Part shown: one piece after another, positions 13,831 through 27,350 of the stretch
Numbering within the stretch: position 1 is the first letter of the stretch
Layout of the letters: every line of letters starts with the position of its first letter
From: Branchiostoma floridae
Taxonomy: Eukaryota > Chordata > Leptocardii > Amphioxiformes > Branchiostomatidae
DNA length: 62,000 nucleotides
NCBI RefSeq assembly: GCF_000003815.2
Contig: NC_049980.1
Span: forward strand, 24,607,638 to 24,669,637
Reading direction: 5' to 3'
Made by a program: the position numbers and the translations under genes
Notes under the pieces: model-generated
What the model was told of the DNA's origin: nothing
Seen by the model: only the letters and a program-made list of their open reading frames with translations
The model's database searches: none

Positions 13831-16800
13831 AAGGATACATTTTCTTTTCTAGAGCTTGTTCAAGCCATACGCCACAGGCAGACAGGAAATACTTCATATA
13901 GAGGTCATGATCTTGAATGATGGCATCCAAATGGTTATCATATTCAGAGCCAAATATAATTGTTCAACGCCTATTATGCTATTATCCAAGACCATCCTCC
14001 TAACGCCCGGTCCCCAACGGCATTACCTTATGGGGCCCTGCTATCCCATGCCCTATCAGTGGCTATTATGATTGTCGCCACAAACAAGCTGTCGACCAAT
14101 CAGAGAATATGCCTTTCTTGGGCTTGTTGTTGTCGCAAGCTGTCTCGCAAAGGCCGCTGGGAAGCTATCAGCCAATCATGTTACGTATTACCATGGCTTT
14201 GTTTGCTCACCATGCCGACGCCCGATCCCCAACGGATGAATGCCCATATAAGGGCAAGCTCATTAATATTCATAAGCAATGCACCCCTAATAACCGAATA
14301 CTGTGGCTGAGTTGTCAGGGGTGATATCATAGGCTTTGCCGTGATTGTCAACCCTGAGTGTGAGGGTGTCCAAGGACTGGAATATTACGAAGAAGGACAG
14401 CCATATGGGTAAGGTGCAAGAAAGTCATTCAAGGACGGAAGTGCTGGAAACAGTTGGTTCTTCCTTATTTTTTATTCTCCACTACACACTGTAGTGCTCA
14501 GCTGTAGGTTTAGGTGATCTTAGGATACTGGCAGACCATTGTGCTGTACCAGGGATAGTACATTTCTGCTGGCTGTAGGTTTATGTTACAGGTGGGCTCG
14601 TATATTGTGTCAGGGATAGTGCGACAGGGAAGTTCCAGTCTATTTCTGATTTGAGCTGTATTGTTGTTCCCCTCAATCGTCGTCATGGCAATAATATTTT
14701 TATTGCCAGTCTTGTTGTACTTTTTTGTCTTCATGTTCACCATCTCCGGAGTGGAAAAACGATGAGCGCCTCTGTTATACATAAAATGTACTTACCGTGG
14801 CCTTACATCAAGTTCCAGCTAACATTATATTGAAGTAACAGATGCCAGTCATGATCTGTATTAGCTACATTAGTGCACATGCGAAACATCATCTCTGCCT
14901 GAAAAATAAAACATATGGGCACATCTTGTTTTTTATTTCTTTATCACTCATGTCTTCCCAACAAACCACGACGTTTTTTTATTATTACGATATGTGCCCA
15001 ATACTTCGTAGAGCGCATGCTCCGTGCAATGTAGCTATTTCTAATGATATACTTTAGGTCCCCAGTAACAGCTCGGGGCAAAGTGACATTCTGACCCCAT
15101 ATCGTACTCGGCACTGTTGTATCTGTGTCAAGGCCACATGATGAGGGAGGGTATCAAGCGATACAAGAAAACAATGTACAAATGAAACTAGGCCCCAATG
15201 CGTGTTCGCCAGGTCTTCGTATAATGTGTATTGTCAAACGGTAGATCATTTGCGAAACTCACGGGCATTTTTAGAAGCACCACCAGGTCAAGAATGTCTG
15301 TAGAACGCTAAACGTATCCCTTGATAGCTAGTGGTCACGTGCACCGGAAGCATGGTTTATACCCACTTAGCTACACAGCGTCTTTGTCCATGAAGCCAGA
15401 GCACAGATATTCTGACCCACTTGCTGCTGCAGCAGATTGATCAATCAATCACATAACTTTCATTAGCACTAGGAGGAGGAAAAAAGTTGGAGTCATTGCC
15501 AATTTACACTCCATGAAACTATGAGAATTCAAAATACAGAATGATGAAACATTGTAGGATTAAATCAGAATGTAAATCTTAAAAATTGACAGGACCAGTT
15601 ACAAACATTTAAAATGTACAGTGTGCATCTTTACAACGCATTACGAGACTAAGTTGATTAGGCGATGTTCGAATTATATTCTAAAGAGATCCACTGTAGA
15701 GCAGCGCAAACGTTGCTTCGGGATTTTTTCAGTCTCTCAGATAAATGTTTTGCAGGGTTGACCTTTTTCTATGTGCGAGCTGCTGATATGAAGCTGCATA
15801 CGGACAGATGGGGGATGGTAAGATGTATGATCTGCTAGCGATGATCGATTTGCATCAAATGCTCTCAGTTTGCTATTTACAGTACACGACCAAAGTACAG
15901 CAGAGAAAACCACACTGTTCTTTGATCCTTATCGAAATCCCGACTCTACTGAAAAACGATTACAACGCAAAAACCAAAACGCGTTTCTATTTGCATATGA
16001 AACAATAGATATAGTTTCATCCATCCTTCTCGTAACGATTTTAGGTCATCGGATATAATAGATTAATGTGCCAGATTTAATCAGGCAACGCGGTAACATA
16101 AAGGTTTTCCACGTATTATTGGATGAAATATTCTACGGTGATCAATTAGCATTTTTAAGAGATGAAAGGCATTCTTGTAGGGATTTAGTATGGTAAATAA
16201 AATAACCTTGGGAATTTCATACCATAGGTGTAACAAAATTAGGCCATCGATCGGTATTTCTCGAAACGTTCCAAAAGTCACTCTCTTATTTTTCTTTCTC
16301 TTTTTGAGACATGCTCAAGTGCATTCATATTGTCGACTTGCCTTTGCTTTTCTAACTGATATGATAAACTGGGATTGAGTAGTCAACTGAGAGTTTAAAG
16401 TTATTTCTATTTCAAATGAAACAGTAAACTGCGCTATAAACCAAGGCGGTATGTTATCATTTATTTTGCATCCATATGATAATCTTAAGGCACTCTGAGT
16501 CACGTGGCATTCAACACCACCAGATAATATGGGAATGAATTGTTTCAGCCACTTTAATGTTTCCGCCGCTTAGCCAGGTGGACAGCTATGCACTTTGTTC
16601 AAAGTTCACGGATTTGCGCGGAGGATGATTTACATACGGGGGTGCGTCGAAGGCTATTGAGCACAGCTCAGCGCACAGAAGTGTCCGTAAAGTCCTTCAT
16701 GCGTCAAAAACCTTTTATCCGCCGCCTCCGGGTGGATCTTCCAAAAGATGCCGCGCGTAGCAATTTTGTTGGGATGTCCAGAAGCGCCCAGAACAGACTT

Positions 16801-19800
16801 CTTAAGGCTGTCAACGCGAGAGAAGCACTCATCACTCACATCTGCATTCGTCGATTGTACCGAATGTACAATAGATATGGCCGAAAAAGGAATATTTCCA
16901 TGTACAAGGCGATCTCTGTAAGACCTTTGGAGCAGAATGATCCGCTGGCAAGGGTAAACGAATATGATATCCACAGAAGATCCACGAAATCTATGTTAAA
17001 CCATATGATATATGAATAGTTGTCTCATTTTGACAACTTTATACTCTTGTGGCGCAAAGTTCCGAACGGGTCGGCTGAAGCGCGTTAGCGTGAAGCAGGA
17101 AAAGACTGAAACAAACGACACGGGTGCACACGGTTAGATAACGTCACGTCTGCCCCACACGTAACGTGCCTCTCGGCAGGATGATGGGATATCTGCAAAG
17201 ACCGTGGGTGGAGAGGCGAGGAGATTACACCGTGGAAAAGCTTATCCCGGATCCAACCCGGTATTGCGTTCAGTAAAAGTGTTTACATGTCAGCGTAATC
17301 TTGTGCAGGCCAAATTCATCAATTATGATAGAGAATTGGAATCTATGGTATCAGATTTGTCACCATATCGCAGTCTTAAGTGTCTTTTGTGGACTTGGCT
17401 ATTTATGCAAGTTTAAAGACCGCCATTGGTTGGTTGAATGGCAACTTTTGATTGGCCAGTAAAACGATGCTGTGGTCTCAGCACCAAGGACAGGTCCTAC
17501 TTCTGAGGACTACTCAGACATCAAAATTACCACACGTCATGTTTAGTTTGAACCATGTTTGTTCTTACTATGAATTTATGTGCGATGCTTTGAATTTCCT
17601 AAAGGATGCGGCTTTCTAAAATGAAAATGCCAACGCAGCATCATTTCAGTATGATCGCATGTCATAACTTGTTGGAAAAAACGCTTGTAGGGTTAATGAA
17701 ATATCAACAGTGAGATCTTGAGGGAAATCTGTAGACGTCATCAAAGTTTGTTTTACGGACGTTGAACATCGACAAACTCTATTTTGGATGTCATTTGTTG
17801 ATCACGTACAAACAAGTCGAAATAGCGCTGGAGTTCAAGCAAAGAGTCCAATTGCGTGCTGGAATGCACCGCGTTTTTTTCGCGTAACTCCTATTTCATC
17901 TTACGTGGTATCAATCTAAGCGTTCTAAAAACTACCAATGGGAGATGCTTCACTAAAACAGTTATAGGCACAATCTATCATGTGTCAGCATTGCCTATCA
18001 TCGCCGTTTGAAATTGTTAAGTACGTGTAATTCTTTTCCCTTGCAACCTACGTGGTGCTTGTATACCCTCACCTCAAGTAAATGAGCACTAATGACCTAT
18101 CACTACGAAGCCAACAATAAGCCTGTGATTAAAGCAACAAGAAGTACCTTACCACAATACTACAGAGAATGTTGGTTTATTTTTTAGCTCTGTTGAGCAA
18201 AGAAATCCGAAGGTCAAACTTTCTCAAATTCAATTTGAAACCACTTGTCTCACATTTCCACGAAAAACGTCTAGGGTCAGAAAATGATGTCAATGTGCAT
18301 GGACCCAATTTTCTCTCTACAAACTTGCCGAGTATAAGTGCTTGTTGCTAAGACTAAGTAGCAGATTGTAAGACTGTGCCTTGTACAGCAATGAGAGAAA
18401 TATCCTCCCCAATTGTACACAAGATAAGTGCTTAATCACGATGGCGTGTTAACTCATACTCGAACAAGAGAGGGCTTCATTCTATTAGATGCCGGGCGGG
18501 AGGTATACAGAACATGACCGCCGGCACGTATCAGAAGATCTAAACTGATTTTAATTCCAGTCAAAATCAGAACATGGTCGTGGCGCTCGGCGAAGCACGG
18601 CGTGATGCTTCACTTCCCTTCAACATAATCGGAACCCCTGGCGTTAAAATGATCACGGGAAGTAATAAGAGATTCCTTTTGAAGTCTTCGAAGCGACCAA
18701 CCGAGAAAAGTCATCACGTTTGACTCAGTGGTGTCACATATTGTTTCTTCACTTTCATGCGTGGGACGGCACACATCTGAGACCCACTGAAGAGGAGAGT
18801 TTATCGCCGTTAAACACGGATGTGTGACTTGCGTTTCAAGGAGAGCTTAATGCCTTGAGCAAGCCACGGTCTCTGCACGCAGAGACCATCTCGGTTGAAT
18901 CTGAGATTGGTAAATTCTCCACTCGGGTACGATAGACGGTGTGAAATATTACCCCGGACTGTGGTTACGTTTCTACCGGGGCGGTGGTGCACCCGCTAAT
19001 GATCGATTTGTTGTATCAAACGTACGTGAAGCGCTGGCCAACGGGTGCGATTTGGCCACATAAAAGTCGATTGTAGCGGAAGCAGGAAGGTCTCTTCGCA
19101 CAAGTGCGTCTTTTGGTCCACTTTAATCATACCACCGGAATGCAGGGTGTATGGTGTTTAGGTCTCGAGAGGGTCTTTCCATAAATGACGTTGAAATGAG
19201 CGGCCATATGGTGCCGGTCTCTGTATTGATTTCTCCAGAATGAACATGCACGCATCCACCTTAATTGTCAATGACAATATTGGACGTACGTGCTGTCAAC
19301 GAACGACAGCAAAATTAAATGGGCATTGCAGGACGGCCGCAGCCGGCACCGCCCGGCTTAAGCTTTATGGCGGCCATCCCTGTCCCCACAGCGCCACTAC
19401 AGGCTCGGGGTTAGCGCACGCCTGGAAAAATACAAATCTAAGGAGGATATACATTCCTAAACTTTGCCGATAACCTCCGCGTGACCTTTGTGACCTTTCC
19501 AGAATTCTTATAGAGCAATGTCTATGCGCCTCCTCCTCTTGAAGGAGGGTGAATGATGGAATCAATGGCTTAGCCATCCGAATGGGAAAGGATAACTAAG
19601 TCAACGGCTGCTCAATTTGGGTCTAATAACCGCAAACAAGAGGGGAATTCAAATGGAGTCAAGTTTGCCGCGAGCTAGAGGGAATGTCCAGGGAGGAATA
19701 ATGTATGTATGCCTAGATGCATGACAAGTAAACTCCGTTGTACCTCTGGTAAATTCAATAACAGTTTAAAATCCAGTAGCGAAAGAAAAGTGCTGTGACA

Positions 19801-22800
19801 ATCGTCTATGGTTTGCAATGACCATCACTCCGCAATAAGCGTAGAGTCAAAGTCCTAGTTGATCTTGAGCTATATGGTCAAATATTGGTATGCGTTATAA
19901 CTGTTAATAACTTCTTACCCACAAGCCGGTGTACTGTTATCGAACTGTCATGACAGAATAAGGTAAATACCACATTGGCCAATATCTAGAACAAGCCTAC
20001 TAGAGATTGGAATAATGACGCGGAAAAAATCGTTTCACTCAGCAGTGCGATCTATCTTATATACCGCCAGGTAGACTTAAGCGTATAGTACAATCGACTT
20101 CTTACGATATTTGAGCAGCTAGTAAGTAATCATATTAAAACAACAACAAAAAACTATAAACCCCAAACTTTTGGGGTACTGTTCTGAGAACTTTCCTGGA
20201 GGCTTCATCCGATCTTCGCTCACGTTTGAAAGACTAGTACTTGAGATTAAGTGCATAATTGGCATTTCAAAGCGACGCAAATCTTTGCCCGAGAGTTTCT
20301 GCGTTGTGCAAAGGCAATCCCCCGAGAACCTCACCATTGAAAGTGTTCATTTCAGAAGGAATCTTAAACCAAATCTCATTAGAGTATAGTCGTCTCAAGC
20401 CGGTTTCTGTACTTGTATCGTTAGCAGCCTCAAGGCATTTAGGTGGATCTGACAGATAACACGGCAAATAAAAACAGTCTTATTACGCAAACGTTGTAAG
20501 CACATTGGGCGTTTATCAGGAACGATTTGACTGACGTAATAGCATCAAAAGCGAGTCCATGGCTCGGAAAACCGCAAAGAGCTCTGTTTTAAATATAGAT
20601 AGGATTTCGGCCACCGCAAGACGGCACGATTGCGTGAATATCACTCCAATCGTGTTCTAGAAGGTTATCTTGCGAGCGCGCTTGCTGCACACGTACTTGG
20701 CGATCAGGATGCACGTGTACAGATCATGTCTTACACGGATTTTAAGGGGATGAACGCGAATCTGATCCATCGTTAGAACGGCCTTGCGTCCTGCCCTGTT
20801 TAACACCACCTGTGTTGTGGTAAATTCTGTAAACCCGCTTTCCCGCCACGCCCTTCCTGTTGGGATTATTTCAAGAGGAGCATTAAATAGCAATTTGCCG
20901 ATACGTGAGCGTTATATTGCCCTCTCTATTCTGGCTGGGAAACTTCAGGGGAGCGCCTTCGGGATTCCTTTTCGATCCCACGCATGAGCAGTTCTCCTTG
21001 CATGATCTGGGAGCATGAATACTGCACACGTACTTTAGAATCAGACAAACGTCTTTGGGCAAAAAAACTTGACCCTGGGCAACAGTATATCTGAATGCAT
21101 AATGTTTGTCGGCATATGCCGGGATGACTTTAGGAGGAAGTTTTGCCATTACCAATGCATTGGTGTAATCTGTTATAAATAATGCACTCTGATAGAACTG
21201 CGAGAACAGTTGAAAGACGTGGAAGTCGAATATATATTGCCTGGTTATTACAAAAATACAATGTCTTCTGAGTGTCTGTATTCAAGTGAGGCGTTGCAAA
21301 GGTAACTATGTCGCAATGATTTTTCGTTCAAGCAATAAAGACGGCGTTTTCTCATGCTTTTGGAAACTACATTATAAATCATATGCATTCGGGATGAGTC
21401 GCTCATGGGATTCATGGCGTATCACGGTGTAGATTGTAACGAAGGTGTCAGAACAGTTATGTTTTTATACTGTAAATGGGGAAACTTTCGTGGGATTCAA
21501 TGTTGTGGTAGGGATAGAATGGAGTTTTTGCGATTGAAATTGCATGATTATGCTTTATAAAGAATAATGCTCGCCATGGTTTTAAATTTCCCGTGAAGAG
21601 GCCATCTCAAAAACGCGAATATTTCTCATTTTACAGTACTTCTGGTTTGTTTAAAATACCACTGGCACAAACAAAGGTCTACATGGTCAGAAGAACAAAA
21701 CATCTGTAGTAACGTAAATATCATCCTTACGACTCCTTATTTTCGTCACGTCTCCCCATTATTCACTGAATACGTTATGATTCCAAGATAAGTGCTAGGA
21801 TTACGATCAGATAAAGCAAATAAGAGTTTCTCCCTGATTGCCGGGCGTTTAATATGCAATATTCAACGACCCCATCAACCATATGAAATTGCATCTCATA
21901 TCGTCCCGTTCTGTGCCGATAACCAATTGTCTCCGTTATTGAACGCACAGGGGGCATTGTGGTCAATAGGGTGAAAACAGAAAAGTTTGAGCTAAAAGAT
22001 GTTTGGTCGTTATGATAAGGTAGGATATTCCTTCAAAACACGCAAACACGCAACAAATCTAAGACTAAATTATCTTTTCATCTTAAATCGCATGTGTTTA
22101 TATCGCTCGAGGACAATTTGCAGAGTGAAATGTCGCGATAACAGTTTACGCTGGCTCATCGCACAAGTTGATACCGATTCAGGCTGTTTGCAATCATGGG
22201 AAGAAAGATCGAAATAAAGTACTCAACATTACATTGCTTCAATCAAGGAACCGTAACTGATTTTGGCGGTTATTTTTGTTCCTACCATCGATTTTCCAAC
22301 AATCCTTGGTTGATGTTCATTTCCGTGTGCAGAATGCCTGACGACGAACGGATGAAAAAAAGATGATCAAAATCATCAAAAAAGACTGCTCCCATGGAGC
22401 GTGGTATCATGGGATACTTCACAAGATGATCATATATTGTTCCTGTCATAGGCTTGTCTAACGACCCGGCCAAAGTTGACATCCTCCCGTACTTTGGCAG
22501 TTTAACTACATTGCAGTTGACAAAGTGTTGACGGAACGCGAATGAGTGCGAAGACCTTTGACCCTTTTGGATCTACCAAACCTGACAATCAAGTTGCCCC
22601 CGCTGAACCCCCGCCGTCTCCAGAGGGTTCGGGTGTAGTCACGATTTGGATGGTGTTTGTTTGGGCAAGGGTTGGGGGGTAAAGGTCAAATTTATAATAT
22701 GGCGGAATATCGACCTTGTTTTGCGCCTGTGCACGTATCAGCAGTACAGTGGATTGAACATTCATTGGTAGGCACACTTTTAGGAGGCACCGGAAAGAAG

Positions 22801-22932
22801 TCACATCTTCAATGGATTCCTCAGAAATACGTAATCCCTTCAAGAATGCTTAGTGTTCGTGATCTTATTGATGGAACCATTAAAACTTTTTTCGTAGTTC
22901 AGTACTTAATGTCTACATTGTCTTCTTAACAA

Positions 22933-22954
22933 TCACACACACACACACACACAC
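22933..22954. repeat. (AC)n microsatellite
   Basis: About 11 AC units on the plus strand, opposite in sense to the large TG array 460 bp downstream. Confidence 0.9.
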
Positions 22955-23414
22955 GAGAGACTGCATACACCTGCACCTGATATTTTTGTGGTGAGTCACG
23001 TGCACCTCTAGAAGGAAGGAATGGTACAAAAATACATTGCGAAAATGGGAACCTCTCCAGATTTCCCCCTTTGAAACCCGTCACAAGTGTCAGATGTATT
23101 AAGAGAAAGGCAAGGAGATATAGGAGTCGTAATTTAATCATGCGGTTGCTCATCAATTTTCTTGCCAGCTGCAATTTTGAGTCTAATCGTGGAGTGAATA
23201 TGCAGATTGGATTAACTTTATTAGTCGTGGAGGCAATCAGGACACGACATGGGGATACACTTAACGCGATGGGTTTTTAAACCTTCTTCGTTAATCCAAG
23301 GTGGATCGGAGGTTCAAAAAGAGGCTCAATCACGCAATTATCATACATTCTCTCTAGATTGAAAGAGAATATTTCTACACTTTCTTTTACAACTTTAAAA
23401 CACCAAACTATATA

Positions 23415-23419
23415 TGTGT

Positions 23420-23452
<33 letters not shown>

Positions 23453-23731
23453 CATGTGCATGTGTGTGTGTGTGTGTGTGTATGTGCATGTGTGTGTGTG
23501 TGTGTGCATGTGTGTGTGTGTGTGTGTGTGAGTGTGTGTGTGTGTATGTGTGTGTGAGTGTGTGTGTGTGTGTATGTGCATGTGTGTGTGTGTGTATGTG
23601 CATGTGTGTGTGTGTGTGCATGTGTGTGTGTGTGTGTGTGTGAGTGTGTGTGTGTGTGTATGTGTGTGTGTATGTGTGTGTGTGTGTGTGCATGTGTGTG
23701 TGTGTGTGTGTGTGTGCGTGTGTGTGCGTGT
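23415..23731. repeat. (TG)n microsatellite with CATG/TATG interruptions
   Basis: About 317 bp of TG repeats interrupted by TGCATG, TGTATG and TGAG variants. ORFs in this stretch are artefacts of the repeat. Confidence 0.95.
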
Positions 23732-26185
23732 ATTAAACAGGTTTGATTTTCTTTGTTGAAGATTAAGAATGTAGTTTACAGACGCACAGCACAGTGTGCT
23801 TAGGAATATTATCCTTGTCTTCGTGGTAGGTACACATAACCAAAATGATTTGCAATTATATTACTTACGTCCATTTTTATGGCACTCAGCCTAATGCAAT
23901 ATGTCATAAAACAGCAAGGTGATGAGCGGGTATTTAATGATGACACGAAGCTCACATACCTTGATTTAACTCAATGGCAAGTGCAATGAGTCTGCCCGTG
24001 GAATACGTGAGTAGTGTTTAAAAAAAAGCTTTTCAAAAACAAATTTTCATGCCAGGAAGTAATGGGCCGTATCCACCCACCGCTTTCTCCATATCATCAA
24101 ACTTTGAAAGCTCATTTCCTTGCTCCATATATCCATATAGCTAATCCTCTCTCCATGCCGCTCTTCAGTAATTACTTCATGCTAACAACACCCATGACGC
24201 ACTCGCCAAAATGGCGGCAATCAGGATCTCAGCGGTGGGAGGTCAGAGGTCAAATGAAGGAAAGATGGGATTTGCGGTGTGTTGAGCAAGTTTAAACGAC
24301 AGTGCCTCGCCATCCCGATCCCTGGGGAGAGTACCATCTGTCTTGTGGCCCAGAGGTCACTTTAATGTCCCGTTTGCCGTAATGAGACGTTCTGTCCCGG
24401 GAGAAAATGGTGTAGAAAATTGTCCGCATTCGTGGTAATAAGGTCATTGGACATGGAAGGATGTGGAGCCAGTCCACCTTGGGCCCGAATCAATCCATAC
24501 AAACGCCATTTGGAAATTGCAAAATTCGCCAACACGGCAAATGATGAAAAATCTGATCGAAATAGAAAACATCTCGACTTGTATTTCCGATTGAACAGCT
24601 AGCATCCGTAGGGAAGATGCTGTTATTGTACCGTTGCACATGTAATTTTAGCACTTCATTTAGAATTCCAAACGCCGAGTGCTTGTGCAGTGAGTAGAAT
24701 TGATGGCGGACCGATATAGTGCAGGGTCGGGGCAGCCGGATAAGGAACGGCAGGTACTCTCGATGTGCTCCTGATATTGAAAATTAAAGTCTTCCCTTGA
24801 CCTCAGCTGCCGAGAGTTGATACAGATGGCTCATTTCTCCATGGTGATTTGCCGATTCTTCCAATCCGCTGCAAATGGCGCGCATTCATTTTGATAACTT
24901 CTGCGAACAAAACTGATCCCCTTTCCCGCTGGGAATGGGTTAACAAATTTCCCAAGGGAATGGTACTGGACAAAACTGACCCATGCATGCCCGGATACCT
25001 GGCACAGATGGAGGAGTGATGCAATCTGGGATATTTGAAAAAAAATGAGTGTTGCATTTTTTTCACGTAAAATGGACGTTTAATATATTATGTTACAGGT
25101 TGGGCGTCAAAAAATAAAGCAAGTCGACATGAATACAAGGTATTAAGGAAAGAGTTGAAACTTTTGTTTTATCACTATCAGTAGGTATGCGATAATTGGT
25201 TAAAGGGTAATGCGTGAAAGTGGCACTGCAAAGCAAGCAAAATTTAAGAACAGCGCCGATATAAAGGTCAGACAACGTTTACGTTATCATTATGTGTGTA
25301 GAGATAGACTGGTGTTGCTGCTGCAATGATATGTTTGAGGGACGCATAGTAATATACACTGTTTTCAGAGGCAGTACAAAATCATGCATCAACGCACCGC
25401 TGATTTAGCATTGACTACTTTGACTCTCCACTGAATGATACCGGTGAGATATGAAAAAAGGAACAATGTGCAAACTCGTTATCTAAAAACGTGGAGCAGT
25501 TGGACTGCTTTAGATAACCAATATCATCAACGGATCGGGAATTTCATGCTTCATTTGGCGGAGCAGAACCATCTAGACCTGTGTGGGGAGGGGCAGCCTT
25601 GGATCAGCCAAAAACATCATACTCAACATGCAACAGAGGGACGAACAGGTGCTCGTATTTCATTGACACAGTGCATCATCGAATGGCAGTTTTGTTCAAG
25701 GACAGTCATGATGTAAAAACAGTCAAGGCGGCGAGTAATGAACCAGTTAGGCGCCCAGGAGTCGCCTGAGTGCCGTTTCCCCACTCTACCAGATGTCACG
25801 TGAAGATACGTCACCTGCGGTAGAAGGTGCGCCCGCGGCTATAATAAGCTACCGCTAAATCTGGTGTCCCCTGACGTGCGAGCACTTACACTGCCGATCA
25901 CAGCGAGAGACACGAGGTTAAAATGAGCGGATCCTTGAGGTATGCTCGCTACAGATATGAAACGTAGAATCTTAAAGCCCGCTGTCGGCACATGCAGCGT
26001 CACTCAAATCACATGTTCTGGCTATCTACTGGCAGCAGTGACAGCGTAGGTAACGTGGTGGGAGCGCTGATACGGCGGCAGTGATGCATAGGCGGCCAGT
26101 GCTCTGTATCAGTGTACGCCCTCCTCTCGGCAAGAAGCTGACTTGAAGACATCATCTATAGCCCCATTCTGACGAATTGTGTGCC
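23732..26185. other. Non-coding stretch, nothing recognised
   Basis: No gene, RNA or mobile element could be supported. Confidence 0.5.
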
Positions 26186-27350
26186 GGTGTGACAGCGATC
26201 TCGCCCCCCCAGCGATCTCGCCCCCCCGGGGGGCGAGATCACTAGCGTTTTCGCCCCCCTTTAGCGTTTTCGCCCCCCCCCCCCAAAAACATTACTAGTA
26301 TTCCTCGGAGGGGTCTTAAGAGCAGCTGGTTACTACATATTAGGTGCGCTACCTGGTACTATACTGCACCTGGGAGTAACATACTAGTAGTTGGTGTGTT
26401 ACCTGGTACCTATATGGCACCTTATTACCGTAAGATGTCATACCTTGTTCGGTGCAAACACTACATTGAAAGGACATTTTTTTTGCAGCTGACATTGCAA
26501 AGGTGGCATAGAAAACAATGCTATTGTGAACGTATAAATCAACACCGTCTATGGCACGGAATACGTTAGCTATATGTTTTCAATTTGTCACAGTATTTTC
26601 TTTCTTGTGCAGAAAACATTTCCAAAGCACTAAGAAAAACACAATTGAATAATAGTTTCTCATTATAAACACTATCTACGCACAAGTTCATATACCTGTT
26701 GCTAAATGCTACAAAAAACTGGTAAAGTACCAGTCTAAAGAAACACGGGTAAAACACCAGTTCCTAAATACTAGAAAAACAGTCATATTGAAGGTGAAGA
26801 TACCCCTTGGCCAGGTGCATACACCAAAATGTGCATTATTCTAATGAATACCTTATTTGCATAATCAATAAAGACATGACATAGTTCTTTTGTGGTCAAT
26901 GCATAATAGAGGCTTCATATTGGAGATATATAGGTTGCTTGAGGACAGGTGAATACAATGAAATATATCTCATGTCGAGACTCAGGTACATGCAATAAAG
27001 GGAATACAAGGGACCCAACCCTCCTTGTCTGAAACAAGTTCAACTATCTTATTGCCATGTTATTACGTTAATATTAATACTATGGATGGAGTTATGTATC
27101 AAACTCGTGTACTTATATCATTCTGAAACTGCATTGTGTGATTTATACCAATCAACTTCTAAAATACCATGTAAACCCGTTTTTTTTTTGGGGGGGGGGC
27201 GAAATCGCTAAAGGGGGGCGAGGTAGGGGGGCGAGATCACTAACCGGGGAGGGCGAGATCGCTAGTGATTTCGCCCCGGGGGGGCGAGATCGCTAGTGAT
27301 TTCGCCCCCGGGGGGGCGAGATCACGGGGGGGCGAGAACGCTGTCACACC
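26186..27350. mobile_element. Element with C/G-run inverted ends
   Basis: GGTGTGACAGCG at the left and its inverse at the right enclose about 1.17 kb. Both ends carry many copies of a [AT]GCG[AT]T[CT]TCGCCCCCC-type motif, in direct and inverted orientation with poly(C)/poly(G) runs (about 26192-26284 and 27180-27340). The interior is ordinary AT-rich sequence without an ORF of note. The flanks give no clear target duplication. It looks like a non-autonomous DNA transposon with complex subterminal repeats; its family is unknown to me. Confidence 0.6.

Larger units (their letters stand above)
9122..23414. other. Non-coding stretch with small repeats
   Basis: This region holds a duplicated segment around AGTAAGTACCACACCTCA (11569 and 11613), a poly(C) run near 13668, the TTATG repeat and the AC microsatellite. 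The longest ORFs (for example 143 codons at 16588-17019) show no domain and no codon pattern that I would trust. Confidence 0.5.

Noticed and set aside
16588-17019. 143-codon basic ORF
   Set aside because: No family recognised, poor start context, and a long ORF also on the opposite strand.
23277-23759. ORFs of alternating His-Thr or Val-Cys
   Set aside because: They are translations of the TG microsatellite in different frames.
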